NCBI GenBank assembly: GCA_021151695.1
Contig: JAGKWU010000016.1
Span: forward strand, 124,001-188,000
Length of the DNA: 64,000 nucleotides
DNA from: Cellvibrionaceae bacterium
GTDB lineage: Bacteria; Pseudomonadota; Gammaproteobacteria; Pseudomonadales; Cellvibrionaceae
Direction of reading: 5' to 3'
In this document: piece by piece, positions 35,630 through 44,594 of the stretch
Position numbering within the stretch: the first letter of the stretch is position 1
Layout: each line of letters begins with the position of its first letter
The notes under the pieces: generated by a model
The model's database searches: none
What the model was told of the DNA's origin: nothing
Seen by the model: the letters and a program-made list of their open reading frames with translations, nothing else
Made by a program: the position numbers and the translations under genes

Positions 35630-37111
35630 CTAAGCCGGTATGGTTCGATCTGCAGCCCACAACCGCAGCTGGGCAATTTGCTCGGCCATCACCACCGAGA
35701 GCGGGCTGGTATGGACAATTTCCTGCAATAAAATAGGTGTTGTCAGCGGCAATGATTGGGAAGCTGCTGTGTACATAGCGGCCACTATCGCCTGCTCAAT
35801 CTCCGATCCGGAAAAACCATTGGTAGCATTGGCCAATTTATCAAGATCGAACAAATCCACCACCAAATTGCGTTTGGCTAAATGAATTTCAAAAATATCT
35901 TTGCGCACTTCAGCATCTGGCAAATCAACAAAAAAGATTTCATCCAGTCTTCCCTTGCGAATCAGCTCAGGTGGCAAACGTGAAATATCATTACTCGTCG
36001 CCACTATAAATACCTTGGTACGACGCTCTGCCATCCAGGTAAGCAAGGTGCCGAGAAGTCGATTGGATACGCCATTGTCGTTGCTGTCCTGCGCCATGCC
36101 TTTTTCGATTTCATCCAGCCATAAAATGCAAGGTGACATGGCATCAGCCAGCTTCAAAGCCTCGCGCAAATTACGTTCAGTTTCACCGTGGAATTTATTG
36201 TAGAGCGCGCCAACATCCAGCCTCAGCAAAGCCAACCCCCAGAGCCCCGCTACAGCGCGCGCAGCCAGGCTTTTACCTCCGCCTTGCACACCCAACAGTA
36301 AAATGCCCTTAGGTATATCCAACTGGCTGGATTCGCTAATAAAAGCATCGCGCCGGGTAACTAGCCAGCGTTTCAAATTGTTTAAGCCGCCCACTTGCGA
36401 AAAATCTTTCGTCTCGCCTTCAAAGCTCATAATGCCTTCCATATCCAGCAGGGCAAATTTGGCTTTGTTAATTGCATGCACATCTACATCGGACAATTCA
36501 CCATCATTCCAGATGGCAAAACGCACAAGCCGGCGTATATCGCTGACGCTCAAACCCTGCAAGTTGTTCATGATTTTCTTAAGCGTAATATTGTCGGTTT
36601 TTACCCGTCGACCACCGTGCCTGTCGGACCAATCTTTCGCCTCTTCGCGAATGACCTCCATGATGCGCTCGTCACTGGGTAATGAGAGCGAATAAGTGCT
36701 GCTGTAACGCGACAACTCGGGAGGCAGTCGCAACTGGTAACTTAAGAAAACCAGCGTATGTGGCATAGCAAAATGATTGAGGGCAATATCCTTAAGCAGG
36801 CGAACAACCTGCGGTTGGGACTCCAGAAACGGATGTATATCGCAAACAGCAAAAATCCCCGGTTGAATAAGTCCTTTGATATGTTTCAACACATCTTCCG
36901 CACTATTGAGTTCGCTGCCCCTCGGGACTAGCTGCGGGCCAAAATTAATGCGCGTCAAGCCATCAGTCACTGACCAGCGATGCAAGTCACTCCCCTGCTT
37001 ATCGGCGACGCGCATGAGTACATCCAGTGCTTTTTTCTCTTCAAAGGTTTCGATTACCACCAGGGGTATACGTGAATCCAGCAATAACTTCAGTTCGTCA
37101 ACGTCCTGCAC
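35630..37111 (-). CDS. Ycf46-like AAA+ ATPase
   Basis: 493 residues from a GTG at 37111 (GAGG five bases upstream), which gives the family-like N-terminus DELKLLLDSRIPLVVIE; a TTG at 37201 would add 30 residues without family features. The N-terminal half is a degenerate AAA-like domain. The second half is a full AAA module: PKGILLLGVQGGGKSLAARA (Walker A), SPCILWLDEIEKG (Walker B), VFIVATSNDISRLPPELIRKGR (sensor 1 and arginine finger), GFSGSEIEQAI (sensor 2). Homologues occur in chloroplasts and many bacteria with little known function. It is divergent from coq7. Confidence 0.9.
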   Translation of the reverse strand: MQDVDELKLLLDSRIPLVVIETFEEKKALDVLMRVADKQGSDLHRWSVTDGLTRINFGPQLVPRGSELNSAEDVLKHIKGLIQPGIFAVCDIHPFLESQPQVVRLLKDIALNHFAMPHTLVFLSYQLRLPPELSRYSSTYSLSLPSDERIMEVIREEAKDWSDRHGGRRVKTDNITLKKIMNNLQGLSVSDIRRLVRFAIWNDGELSDVDVHAINKAKFALLDMEGIMSFEGETKDFSQVGGLNNLKRWLVTRRDAFISESSQLDIPKGILLLGVQGGGKSLAARAVAGLWGLALLRLDVGALYNKFHGETERNLREALKLADAMSPCILWLDEIEKGMAQDSNDNGVSNRLLGTLLTWMAERRTKVFIVATSNDISRLPPELIRKGRLDEIFFVDLPDAEVRKDIFEIHLAKRNLVVDLFDLDKLANATNGFSGSEIEQAIVAAMYTAASQSLPLTTPILLQEIVHTSPLSVVMAEQIAQLRLWAADRTIPA

Positions 37112-37257
37112 CTTGGCCTCACTTTTTATAGATAACTCTGACAGGGATATTGCCAGAGGCTGTACAACTCCATCAATAATAGCTGCCTTGCGATAAAGCA
37201 AAGCCAGCGCAAAAGATATTGGCTACAATGGCCACTACTGCACAACGAGATCACACC

Positions 37258-37896
37258 ATGCGCCAGCTAACCGCTATAGATCACTTTATCTTGCAAGCCG
37301 ACCGCGCACTGCGCACCTTGACCGATGCCACCCAGCAAGCTGACCGCCCCTCCCCTGCACGCCAACAGGCTGATACTGACCTCAGTGACGACGAAAAACG
37401 TCATGCTGCCGGGCTTATGCGTGTGAACCATGCCGGAGAGGTCTGCGCCCAGGCGCTTTATCAAGGCCAGGCACTCACGGCCAAACTGCCCCATGTGCGC
37501 AACGAAATGGAAAAAGCGGCAGAAGAAGAAGTTGATCATCTCATTTGGTGCAAAGAGCGCATCGAAGAGCTGGACAGCCATACCAGTTACCTCAATCCAC
37601 TCTGGTACGGGTTTTCATTTGCAATTGGTGCTGGCGCCGGGCTCGTGAGCGACAAAGTAAGCTTGGGATTTGTGGCTGCTACAGAGGATCAAGTCTGCAA
37701 GCATCTGCAAAAACACCTGGACGAGCTGCCGGTACAAGATGGCAAGAGCCGCGCCATCGTCGGCCAAATGCTGCAAGACGAAGCCCGCCACGCTGATATG
37801 GCGTTGAATGCCGGCGGCTATGATTTCCCCGCTCCGGTCAAAGGGCTGATGACGCTGGTATCAAAGGCAATGACGAAAACCAGCTACAGGCTTTAA
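37258..37896 (+). CDS. coq7: 2-polyprenyl-3-methyl-6-methoxy-1,4-benzoquinone monooxygenase (Coq7)
   Basis: About 212 residues. The di-iron carboxylate ligands are visible in two pairs: LMRVNHAGEVCAQALYQGQ with AEEEVDHLIWCKERI, and later ATEDQVCKHLQKHL with MLQDEARHADMAL. It hydroxylates C6 of the ubiquinone ring precursor at the membrane. The sequence from HAAGLMR to SLGFVAATE closely matches the Pseudomonas protein as I recall it. The start at 37258 gives the usual N-terminus (TAIDHFILQADRALRTL); an ATG ten codons earlier is possible. A shared terminator separates it from the convergent osmC-like gene. Confidence 0.95.
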   Translation: MRQLTAIDHFILQADRALRTLTDATQQADRPSPARQQADTDLSDDEKRHAAGLMRVNHAGEVCAQALYQGQALTAKLPHVRNEMEKAAEEEVDHLIWCKERIEELDSHTSYLNPLWYGFSFAIGAGAGLVSDKVSLGFVAATEDQVCKHLQKHLDELPVQDGKSRAIVGQMLQDEARHADMALNAGGYDFPAPVKGLMTLVSKAMTKTSYRL

Positions 37897-37926
37897 GCCA
37901 TCGGCAGACAGAACATACACAAACAT

Positions 37927-37948
37927 TAAGTATAGACGCCTATACTTA
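37927..37948. repeat. Perfect short inverted repeat after coq7
   Basis: TAAGTATAG (37927-37935) and CTATACTTA (37940-37948) form a 9-bp perfect inverted repeat around ACGC. It is AT-rich and lies 30 bp downstream of coq7, before the terminator. It could be an extra stem or a protein site. Confidence 0.5.
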
Positions 37949-37971
37949 GAGTTTTGCGTATGAATAAAATG

Positions 37972-37996
37972 AAAAGCCCGCATCTGCGGGCTTTTT
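37972..37996. terminator. Shared terminator of coq7 and the OsmC gene
   Basis: AAAAGCCCGCA and TGCGGGCTTTTT form a stem with T-runs on both strands, between the convergent genes ending at 37896 and 38022. Confidence 0.9.
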
Positions 37997-38021
37997 GTTT
38001 TCAGCTAATCAGCAAGGTAAA

Positions 38022-38441
38022 TCAGGCTTCGCGAATCTCGTAAGCGTGGGTGATTTCCACTCCGCCCGCTTCCAACATAATAGATGCTGAGCAGTATTTG
38101 GTCGCCGACAGCTCAACAGCACGCTTAACTTGCGCTTCCTTCAGTTCTTTACCGGTCACAATAAATTGCATGTGGATCTTGGTAAAAGGAGACGGTACAC
38201 CTTCGGCGCGTTCGGCTTGCAGCTCGCAACGGCAATCGGTCACCGCTTGGCGTGCTTTGGTGAGAATGCTCATCACATCAAACGATGAACAACCACCCAG
38301 GCCCATCAACAACATTTCCATAGGACGCACACCCGTATTGCGACCACCGTGGTCTGGTGGGCCGTCCATCAAGACAGCGTGGCCACTGCCAGATTCGGCT
38401 AAAAATTGGGCACCATCCACCCACTTAACAACTGCTTGCAT
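38022..38441 (-). CDS. OsmC family protein
   Basis: 139 residues from the ATG at 38441, five bases after GAGG; a longer frame adds seven residues. OsmC/Ohr-type features: GGRNTGVRPMEMLLMGLGGCSSFDVMSIL with the first redox cysteine, and VELSATKYCSASIMLEAGGVEI with the second cysteine. The family reduces organic hydroperoxides using a reactive cysteine pair. This subgroup (YhfA-like) is often beside crp/vfr in gammaproteobacteria, as here, and its physiological substrate is uncertain. Confidence 0.92.
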   Translation of the reverse strand: MQAVVKWVDGAQFLAESGSGHAVLMDGPPDHGGRNTGVRPMEMLLMGLGGCSSFDVMSILTKARQAVTDCRCELQAERAEGVPSPFTKIHMQFIVTGKELKEAQVKRAVELSATKYCSASIMLEAGGVEITHAYEIREA

Positions 38442-38677
38442 GTGAACCTCACTCTTCATCAACTAAGCGCGCAAGGGTAACACAGACAGGCGCCAAATTT
38501 GATATTGTCACGAAAGTCAACGCAATCGAGCTATTTACAAATTTGTTGTAGACAAGTTACTCCTAGCGGCTTATAACGACGTCACAAAGATATGGCGTGT
38601 AACTGGCAGATTATGATTCAACAAGCCATAATGAAAACATTTGCCGCATCAACTAATTCATTTTTAGGAGCAACACC

Positions 38678-39313
38678 TTGGTCGCTGTATCCCTTACACC
38701 GCATATCAAGAACGTGGATGAATTTCTTGTCCATTGTCACCGCCGCCGCTACCCGGCAAAAAGCACCATTATTTACGCCGGTGACAAAAGCGATTCTCTG
38801 TATTACATCGTTAAGGGTTCAGTAACCGTTCTGATTGAAGATGACGATGGCCACGAAATGATCGTAGCCTATCTAAATGATGGGGACTTCTTCGGTGAAA
38901 TGGGTCTGTTTGACGATAAGGATTCACGCAGCGCTTGGGTAAGAGCCAAAACCGAGTGTGAAGTTGCTGAAATCAGCTATGCCAAATTCCAGGAAATCTC
39001 CGAAGCCCACCCCGAATTCCTCTTTGCCCTCGGCAGCCAAATGGCCCGTCGCCTGCGCGCCACCACCCGTAAAGTGGGCGATCTTGCGTTCCTCGATGTA
39101 ACCGGCCGTGTTGCTCGCACCCTGCTCGAACTTTGCAAAGAGCCAGATGCAATGACTCACCCCGACGGTATGCAAATCAAAATCACCCGCCAGGAAATTG
39201 GCCGTATCGTAGGTTGCTCACGTGAAATGGTGGGCCGCGTACTTAAGACATTGGAAGACCAGGGTTTGGTATTGGTGAAAGGCAAAACCATGGTGGTTTA
39301 CGGGACGCGTTAA
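38678..39313 (+). CDS. vfr: Vfr/CRP cAMP receptor transcription factor, TTG start
   Basis: 211 residues. N-terminal cyclic-nucleotide domain (AKSTIIYAGDKSDSLYYIVK, GDFFGEMGLFDD, RSAWVRAKTECEVAEISYAKF) and C-terminal helix-turn-helix (ITRQEIGRIVGCSREMVGRVLKTL). The match to Pseudomonas Vfr is close throughout. The gene starts with TTG at 38678: TAGGAG lies seven bases upstream and this gives the Vfr N-terminus MVAVSLTP; there is no usable ATG before the domain. It senses cAMP (and in Pseudomonas controls virulence and motility); here it may also control polysaccharide genes, which is inference. Confidence 0.95.
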   Translation: MVAVSLTPHIKNVDEFLVHCHRRRYPAKSTIIYAGDKSDSLYYIVKGSVTVLIEDDDGHEMIVAYLNDGDFFGEMGLFDDKDSRSAWVRAKTECEVAEISYAKFQEISEAHPEFLFALGSQMARRLRATTRKVGDLAFLDVTGRVARTLLELCKEPDAMTHPDGMQIKITRQEIGRIVGCSREMVGRVLKTLEDQGLVLVKGKTMVVYGTR

Positions 39314-39332
39314 TCGCCCCCGAAGCAGATAT

Positions 39333-39361
39333 AAAAAAGCCCGCATAGTGCGGGCTTTTTT
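39333..39361. terminator. Shared terminator of vfr and trpC
   Basis: AAAAAAGCCCGCA and TGCGGGCTTTTTT pair around TAG with T-runs on both strands, between convergent genes ending at 39313 and 39406. Confidence 0.92.
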
Positions 39362-39405
39362 ATGAGTGATTTTTAACAAAATCCAATCATCAACAGATTA
39401 GCTTA

Positions 39406-40203
39406 TCACTGGAAAAAAGATTCCAGCGCAACACCGGGGTCTTCAGCGCGCATAAAAGCTTCACCCACCAAAAACGCGTGTACGTTCTTTTGGCGCATAG
39501 CCTGAACATCTGCAGGTGCCAATATCCCACTCTCGGTAACCACTATACGTTCACTGCCAATCTTATCTAACAGCTTGTAGGTAGTTTCCAGAGTCACATC
39601 AAAAGTATGCAGATTACGATTGTTGATCCCGATTAATTTGTTGGGTAACTCAAGTGCAATATCCAATTCTTTTTCATCGTGGACTTCGACCAGCACATCC
39701 AAACCAATCTCTTGCGCAAGGCTGTTTAATTCTTTCAGCTTTGCCGGTTCAAGCGCCGCCACAATCAGCAACACGCAATCTGCACCCAGTGCGCGTGCTT
39801 CGTAGATATGATATTCGTCGACTAGAAAATCTTTACGGATGACAGGTAGGCTAACTGCAGCACGCGCTTCCTGCAGATAGGCATCAGCGCCCTGGAAAAA
39901 ATCCACGTCCGTCAGCACAGACAAACAGGCCGCACCGCCCTTTTCATAAGAACGCGCCAATTCTGCTGGTACAAAATGCTCGCGAATAACGCCTTTGCTG
40001 GGCGATGCTTTTTTAATTTCAGCAATGACACCTGCTTTACCTTGAGCGATTTTATCTTCAATAGCGCGCACAAAACCGCGCGCTGGCGCCTGTTCGGCGG
40101 CGCGAGATTTTAAATCTGCCAAAGACGTATGGAGTTTGCGAGCGGCAATTTCTTCCCACTTACGGGCGATGATTTTGCGCAGAACGGTTGGAGTTTCCGA
40201 CAT
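39406..40203 (-). CDS. trpC: Indole-3-glycerol phosphate synthase
   Basis: 265 residues. A TIM barrel with AEIKKASPSKGVIREHF (catalytic lysines and phosphate site), LSVLTDVDFFQGADAYL, VIRKDFLVDEYHIYEARALG, LIGINNRNLHTFDV and VTESGIL. It closes the indole ring from CdRP in tryptophan synthesis. It is monofunctional, with no fused TrpF. It begins 29 bp after trpD and is the last gene of the trpE-G-D-C group, ending at a shared terminator. Confidence 0.97.
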   Translation of the reverse strand: MSETPTVLRKIIARKWEEIAARKLHTSLADLKSRAAEQAPARGFVRAIEDKIAQGKAGVIAEIKKASPSKGVIREHFVPAELARSYEKGGAACLSVLTDVDFFQGADAYLQEARAAVSLPVIRKDFLVDEYHIYEARALGADCVLLIVAALEPAKLKELNSLAQEIGLDVLVEVHDEKELDIALELPNKLIGINNRNLHTFDVTLETTYKLLDKIGSERIVVTESGILAPADVQAMRQKNVHAFLVGEAFMRAEDPGVALESFFQ

Positions 40204-40232
40204 GGTAATCTCTTGTTTACAAATACTGATAT

Positions 40233-41261
40233 TTACAAATATTGGGTGAAAGCCGCCAGCTCGCGGATTTTTTCGCCAGCCAGGCTGCTGCCGATTGCAT
40301 CGCGCGCCATTTCAACACCATCGCGCAGACTATCCGCAACGCCGCTTACATAAATTGCAGCACCGGCATTGAGGGTAATAATATCGGCGGCTTTTTCGGC
40401 ATATTGGCCGCGGCGATTGCCGAGCGCATCTTTAATCAACAACAGAGAATCTTCAGCGTTGGTAACACTCAAGCCAATCAAGCTTTTACTTTGGATACCG
40501 AAATCTTCCGGCTTGATGGTGTACTCGCGAATCTCACCATTTTTTAATTCGGCGACCAAGGTTTCAGTAGCCAGGCTGATTTCATCCAGGCCATCTTTGG
40601 CGTGCACAACCATTACATGTTCGCTACCCAAACGGCCCAAAACTTCTGCCATAGGTTTGCAGAGAGCGCCATTAAACACACCAATTACCTGACGCTTTAC
40701 ATCAGCGGGGTTGGTCATGGGGCCAAGCATATTAAAAATGGTGCGCATACCTAATTCTTTGCGCGGACCTATCGCGTGTTTCATAGCGCTGTGATGGGCA
40801 GGCGCAAACATAAAACCCACACCGATTTCTTTCACGCAACGCGCAACTTGTTCAGGCGTAATATCCAATTTGATGCCCGCCGCTTCAAGTACATCGGCAC
40901 TGCCAGTGGAGCTGGATACAGAGCGATTGCCATGCTTGGCAACACGTCCACCTGCAGCCGCCACTACAAACGCGCTTGCGGTAGAAATATTAAACAGGTT
41001 GGCACCGTCACCGCCGGTACCGCAGGTATCCACCAGATAATTGGCCTCAATGGCAACTGGTGTCGCCAGCTGGCGCATTACCATAGCCGCACCCGTGATT
41101 TCGTCCAGGGTCTCGCCTTTCATGCGCAACGCCACCAGGAAAGCACCTATCTGCGCCGGAGTAGCACCGCCGGTCATGACCGTTTGCATTACCTCGATCA
41201 TTTCCTCTGTGCTCAGGTCGACGCGGGCAACCAAGGTGTTTAACGCCTGTTTAATATCCAC
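40233..41261 (-). CDS. trpD: Anthranilate phosphoribosyltransferase
   Basis: 342 residues. Motifs: LVDTCGTGGDGANLFNIST (PRPP loop), AKHGNRSVSSSTGSADVLEA, GFMFAPAHHSAMKHAIGPRKELG and FNMLGPMTNPA. It joins anthranilate to PRPP. The gene is separated from trpG by 128 bp that contain a hairpin (GCACTGT/ACAGTGC, 41340-41357) and two TTTCTATTT-type repeats but no gene. That gap is longer than usual, so partial termination or an internal promoter is possible. Confidence 0.97.
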   Translation of the reverse strand: MDIKQALNTLVARVDLSTEEMIEVMQTVMTGGATPAQIGAFLVALRMKGETLDEITGAAMVMRQLATPVAIEANYLVDTCGTGGDGANLFNISTASAFVVAAAGGRVAKHGNRSVSSSTGSADVLEAAGIKLDITPEQVARCVKEIGVGFMFAPAHHSAMKHAIGPRKELGMRTIFNMLGPMTNPADVKRQVIGVFNGALCKPMAEVLGRLGSEHVMVVHAKDGLDEISLATETLVAELKNGEIREYTIKPEDFGIQSKSLIGLSVTNAEDSLLLIKDALGNRRGQYAEKAADIITLNAGAAIYVSGVADSLRDGVEMARDAIGSSLAGEKIRELAAFTQYL

Positions 41262-41389
41262 TGTGAAATACCTTCTTTGATGCTTTCTATTTTAATACTT
41301 TCTATTTAGAGCTGTTTTCAGCACTACTTATCATTTAGAGCACTGTCTTCACAGTGCCCTGTTTTTCAATGACTGTTTGCTATTGCCGA

Positions 41390-41971
41390 TCAATACGCTT
41401 TTAAAAAGTTGCGCAGCATATCGTGACCGTGTTCAGTGAGGATGGACTCCGGATGGAATTGCACACCTTCAACGGCGAGAGTTTTATGCTTCACTCCCAT
41501 AATCTCCGCCATGCTGCCATCTTCGCTTTGAGTCCAGGCGGTGATTTCCAAACAATCCGGCAGGGATTCTTTTTCAATCACCAGTGAGTGGTAACGCGTG
41601 GCCTGGAAAGGGTTATTCAAACCGCTGAATACGCCCTTGTTATTGTGATATACCGCCGAGGTTTTACCGTGCATCACAAAAGGAGCGCGAATAACCTTGC
41701 CGCCTAATGCCTGACCGATACTCTGATGGCCGAGACACACGCCCAATAACGGGATCTTACCGGCAAAGGCCTTGATAGTATCCACAGACACACCCGCTTC
41801 GGTTGGCGTACAAGGGCCGGGAGAAATCACAATTTTTTCCGGGTCCAGCGCCGCTATACCTTCAACGGTGATCTCATCGTTGCGCACTACTTTAACATCC
41901 GCCCCCAGTTCGCCGAAATACTGCACCAGGTTGTAGGTGAAAGAGTCATAGTTATCAATCATTAAAATCAT
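41390..41971 (-). CDS. trpG: Anthranilate synthase component II (glutamine amidotransferase)
   Basis: 193 residues. Class I amidotransferase with the catalytic cysteine in LLGVCLGHQSIGQALGG and the His-Glu pair in GVQFHPESILTEHG; the oxyanion region VISPGPCTPTEAG is intact. It supplies ammonia from glutamine to TrpE. Its ATG overlaps the trpE stop by 4 nt, so the two subunits are translationally coupled. As in pseudomonads it may double as the amidotransferase for folate synthesis (PabA); that is family knowledge, not shown here. Confidence 0.97.
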   Translation of the reverse strand: MILMIDNYDSFTYNLVQYFGELGADVKVVRNDEITVEGIAALDPEKIVISPGPCTPTEAGVSVDTIKAFAGKIPLLGVCLGHQSIGQALGGKVIRAPFVMHGKTSAVYHNNKGVFSGLNNPFQATRYHSLVIEKESLPDCLEITAWTQSEDGSMAEIMGVKHKTLAVEGVQFHPESILTEHGHDMLRNFLKAY

Positions 41972-43476
41972 TTGCTTTCTCCTGTTGACGCAGAGCCTTC
42001 GAATGCAGGGTTGCCCACCATATCCACCGCACGGAAAATTGCGCGGGCTTTATTCATGGTTTCTTTCCACTCAAGTGCGGGGATGGAATCCGCCACAACA
42101 CCTGCACCCGCCTGTACATAAAGCTTGCCGTCTTTGATCACAGCGGTACGAATAGCAATAGCGGTGTCCATATTGCCGTTCCAGGAGATATAACCTACAG
42201 CGCCGCCGTAGACTCCACGCTTTTCTGTTTCAAATTCGTCAATGATTTCCATCGCGCGAATTTTTGGAGCACCGCTCAAGGTGCCTGCTGGCAGTGCTGC
42301 GCGTAGCACGTCCATTGCATCCAGCCCCTCTTTTAATTTGCCGGTTACGTTTGAGGTGATGTGCATAACGTGGGAGTATCGCTCCACCACCATTTTATCG
42401 GTGAGTTTTACGCTGCCGATCTGTGCAACACGACCCACGTCATTGCGACCAAGGTCAATCAACATCAAATGCTCGGCGATTTCTTTTGGATCGTTAACCA
42501 GCTCGACTTCCAGCGCTTTGTCTTCTTCCGGTGTGTAACCACGACGACGGGTGCCGGCAATCGGACGCACAGTCACTTCGCCATCTTCCAAACGCGCCAG
42601 GATTTCAGGACTTGAGCCCACCACATGGTGATCACCGAGATCCATAAAATACATATAAGGCGATGGATTCAGGTTGCGCAGTGCGCGGTAAAGGTTGAGT
42701 GGCTCCTGCGTAAAATCAATCGACAAACGTTGGGAGATAACCACTTGCATGGTATCGCCGGCGAGCACATAGTCTTTGATTTTATCCACGACTTTATGGA
42801 AGTTCTGCTCGCCGAAATGCGAATGGAATTGCTTTTCGCTCTGGGTATTCATACCCAAGGTTAGATCCGGTTTGGTCGGGATTTCGCCGCGCAGCTTGCG
42901 CTCCAATTCGTCTAAACGCGCGTTCGCTTTTTCGTAAGCATTATCTACTTCCGGGTTCGCATGGATAACGAAAATAATCTTGCCGGCAAGATTATCAAAC
43001 ACCAGAACTTCATCGGAAACGCTCAACAAAATATCCGGTGTTCCTATAACATCTTTAGGTTGGCTCGCTTTTAAATGCGGCTCAACATAACGTGCGCAGT
43101 CGTAGGCAAAATAACCTACAAGGCCGCCGCTAAAACGCGGAAGGCCGGGCAGCTCGGGCGCGCGATAGCGCTCTTTGAATTCTTCGACAAAATCCAGTGC
43201 ATCCGCCTGCACACGTGTCTCAACGATTTCGCCATTGCGTTCGACCTGAATCTGGTCGCCAAAGGCTTTGAGCACTGTGCGGGCTGGCAGACCGATAATG
43301 GAGTAACGGCCCCATTTTTCACCGCCTTGCACCGATTCGAATAAATAGGAATAGGCACCGGTGGCCAATTTTAAATAAGAGGAAAGTGGTGTATCCAGGT
43401 CTGCCAATACTTCACGCATAACAGGAATACGGTTATAGCCCTGCTGGGCCAACTCGGCAAAATGTTCGGGTGTCAT
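41968..43476 (-). CDS. trpE: Anthranilate synthase component I
   Basis: 502 residues with the chorismate-binding domain: VGSSPEILARLEDGEVTVRP, IAGTRRRGYTPEEDKALEVE, LMLIDLGRNDVGRVAQIGSV, PAGTLSGAPKIRAMEIIDE and YVQAGAGVVADSIPALEW. The N-terminal region has YSYLFESVQGGEKWGRYSIIG, where the tryptophan feedback site normally lies. It makes anthranilate from chorismate with ammonia from TrpG. The upstream 310 bp to rpe hold only a nine-codon-scale ORF with a good ribosome site (separate entry). Confidence 0.97.
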   Translation of the reverse strand: MTPEHFAELAQQGYNRIPVMREVLADLDTPLSSYLKLATGAYSYLFESVQGGEKWGRYSIIGLPARTVLKAFGDQIQVERNGEIVETRVQADALDFVEEFKERYRAPELPGLPRFSGGLVGYFAYDCARYVEPHLKASQPKDVIGTPDILLSVSDEVLVFDNLAGKIIFVIHANPEVDNAYEKANARLDELERKLRGEIPTKPDLTLGMNTQSEKQFHSHFGEQNFHKVVDKIKDYVLAGDTMQVVISQRLSIDFTQEPLNLYRALRNLNPSPYMYFMDLGDHHVVGSSPEILARLEDGEVTVRPIAGTRRRGYTPEEDKALEVELVNDPKEIAEHLMLIDLGRNDVGRVAQIGSVKLTDKMVVERYSHVMHITSNVTGKLKEGLDAMDVLRAALPAGTLSGAPKIRAMEIIDEFETEKRGVYGGAVGYISWNGNMDTAIAIRTAVIKDGKLYVQAGAGVVADSIPALEWKETMNKARAIFRAVDMVGNPAFEGSASTGESK

Positions 43477-43723
43477 GATATTACCTTTGGCTTGCCTGAT
43501 CTAATGAGAGCAAGCAGTTTCCTTGTGGTTTATGGTTAGGTTTTTTGTCTGCATCCAAACCTGAAGAAGCCTGGCGTACAAACAGGGACGAGACCTTTCA
43601 TGCAAACAGGGCTGTTTACACTCAGGCAATGGAGACTAGCGGCGCCATCGGGCGACGAGGGGAGCGCACTCTATGTAGATGAAAGTTGCGTGTGTCACGA
43701 GGGTAGTTCCTGAATAAACTGGT

Positions 43724-43750
43724 TCAAGTGTACTGAATAAATTTGTCCAT
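43724..43750 (-). other. Eight-codon ORF with strong ribosome site upstream of trpE
   Basis: After GGAGGGTAGGC the minus strand reads ATG and seven further codons (MDKFIQYT) to a TGA. It lies 27 bp after the rpe stop and about 250 bp before trpE. It has no tryptophan codon, so it is not a classical trp leader peptide; it may be chance or a small leader. The rest of the gap 43477-43786 shows no gene or clear attenuator. Confidence 0.25.
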
Positions 43751-43786
43751 GCCTACCCTCCAAACCGCGATTTGCGCAAGATTTGG

Positions 43787-44470
43787 CTAGATAGCCGCCG
43801 CCAATTCACGATGCATAGCCTTGATAGCTTCCGCATAGTCTGGCACACCGAAGATAGCTGAGCCGGCCACAAAGGTATCGGCACCGGCCTCGGCAATCGC
43901 TCGAATGTTGCTAACGCCAACACCACCATCTACTTCGAGGCGGGTGCTGAAACCACCAGCATCAATTAAATGGCGCGCTTCACGCAGTTTGTCCAGGGTA
44001 TGGGGAATAAACTTCTGACCACCAAACCCGGGGTTCACCGACATCAGCAGCAGTATATCCAGCTTATATAACACTTGTTTGACAAGCTCGATTGAGCTGG
44101 CGGGATTGAGCACCAGGCCCGGCTTACAGCCTTTTTCACGAATCAACTCTATGGAGCGATCCACATGGCGGGAGGCTTCTGGATGAAAACTGATATAGGT
44201 AGCGCCCGCTTCGGCAAATTGGACGATCAGATCATCCACTGGCTCCACCATCAGATGTACATCTATGGGAGCGGTGATGCCATAGTTGCGCAATGCGCGA
44301 CAAACCATTGGGCCTACGGTGAGGTTGGGAACATAGTGATTGTCCATCACGTCGAAGTGGATAAAATCGCCGCCCGCGGCGACTACTGCACTGGCCTCTT
44401 CACCCAGGCGAGCAAAATCTGCCGCTAAAATGGAAGGCGCTATTTTGAAGTCGCGTTTGAAATTCTGCAT
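43787..44470 (-). CDS. rpe: Ribulose-phosphate 3-epimerase
   Basis: 227 residues from the ATG at 44470; an upstream in-frame ATG at 44515 would add 15 residues not expected in the family. TIM barrel motifs: KIAPSILAADFARLGEEASA, DFIHFDVMDNHYVPNLTVGP, DVHLMVEPVDDLI, LLMSVNPGFGGQKFIP and EVDGGVGVSNI, with the metal-binding His/Asp residues intact. It interconverts ribulose-5-P and xylulose-5-P. The rpe-trpE neighbourhood matches pseudomonads, but the phosphoglycolate phosphatase gene usually found between them is absent. Confidence 0.96.
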   Translation of the reverse strand: MQNFKRDFKIAPSILAADFARLGEEASAVVAAGGDFIHFDVMDNHYVPNLTVGPMVCRALRNYGITAPIDVHLMVEPVDDLIVQFAEAGATYISFHPEASRHVDRSIELIREKGCKPGLVLNPASSIELVKQVLYKLDILLLMSVNPGFGGQKFIPHTLDKLREARHLIDAGGFSTRLEVDGGVGVSNIRAIAEAGADTFVAGSAIFGVPDYAEAIKAMHRELAAAI

Positions 44471-44594
44471 AGGCTTAAAGTTTTCCGTCACAATTCCGAT
44501 TAACTTAGGGAGCATTATCGAACTTCGGCTCGCCCCTCATTAAAAATTACCCGCATTTTAAAGAGATGCGTTTACATAAGGCAATTAAAGAAAC

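Noticed and set aside
43477..43786. Classical trp attenuator before trpE
   Set aside because: No leader ORF with tandem Trp codons and no competing hairpin plus U-tract was found.
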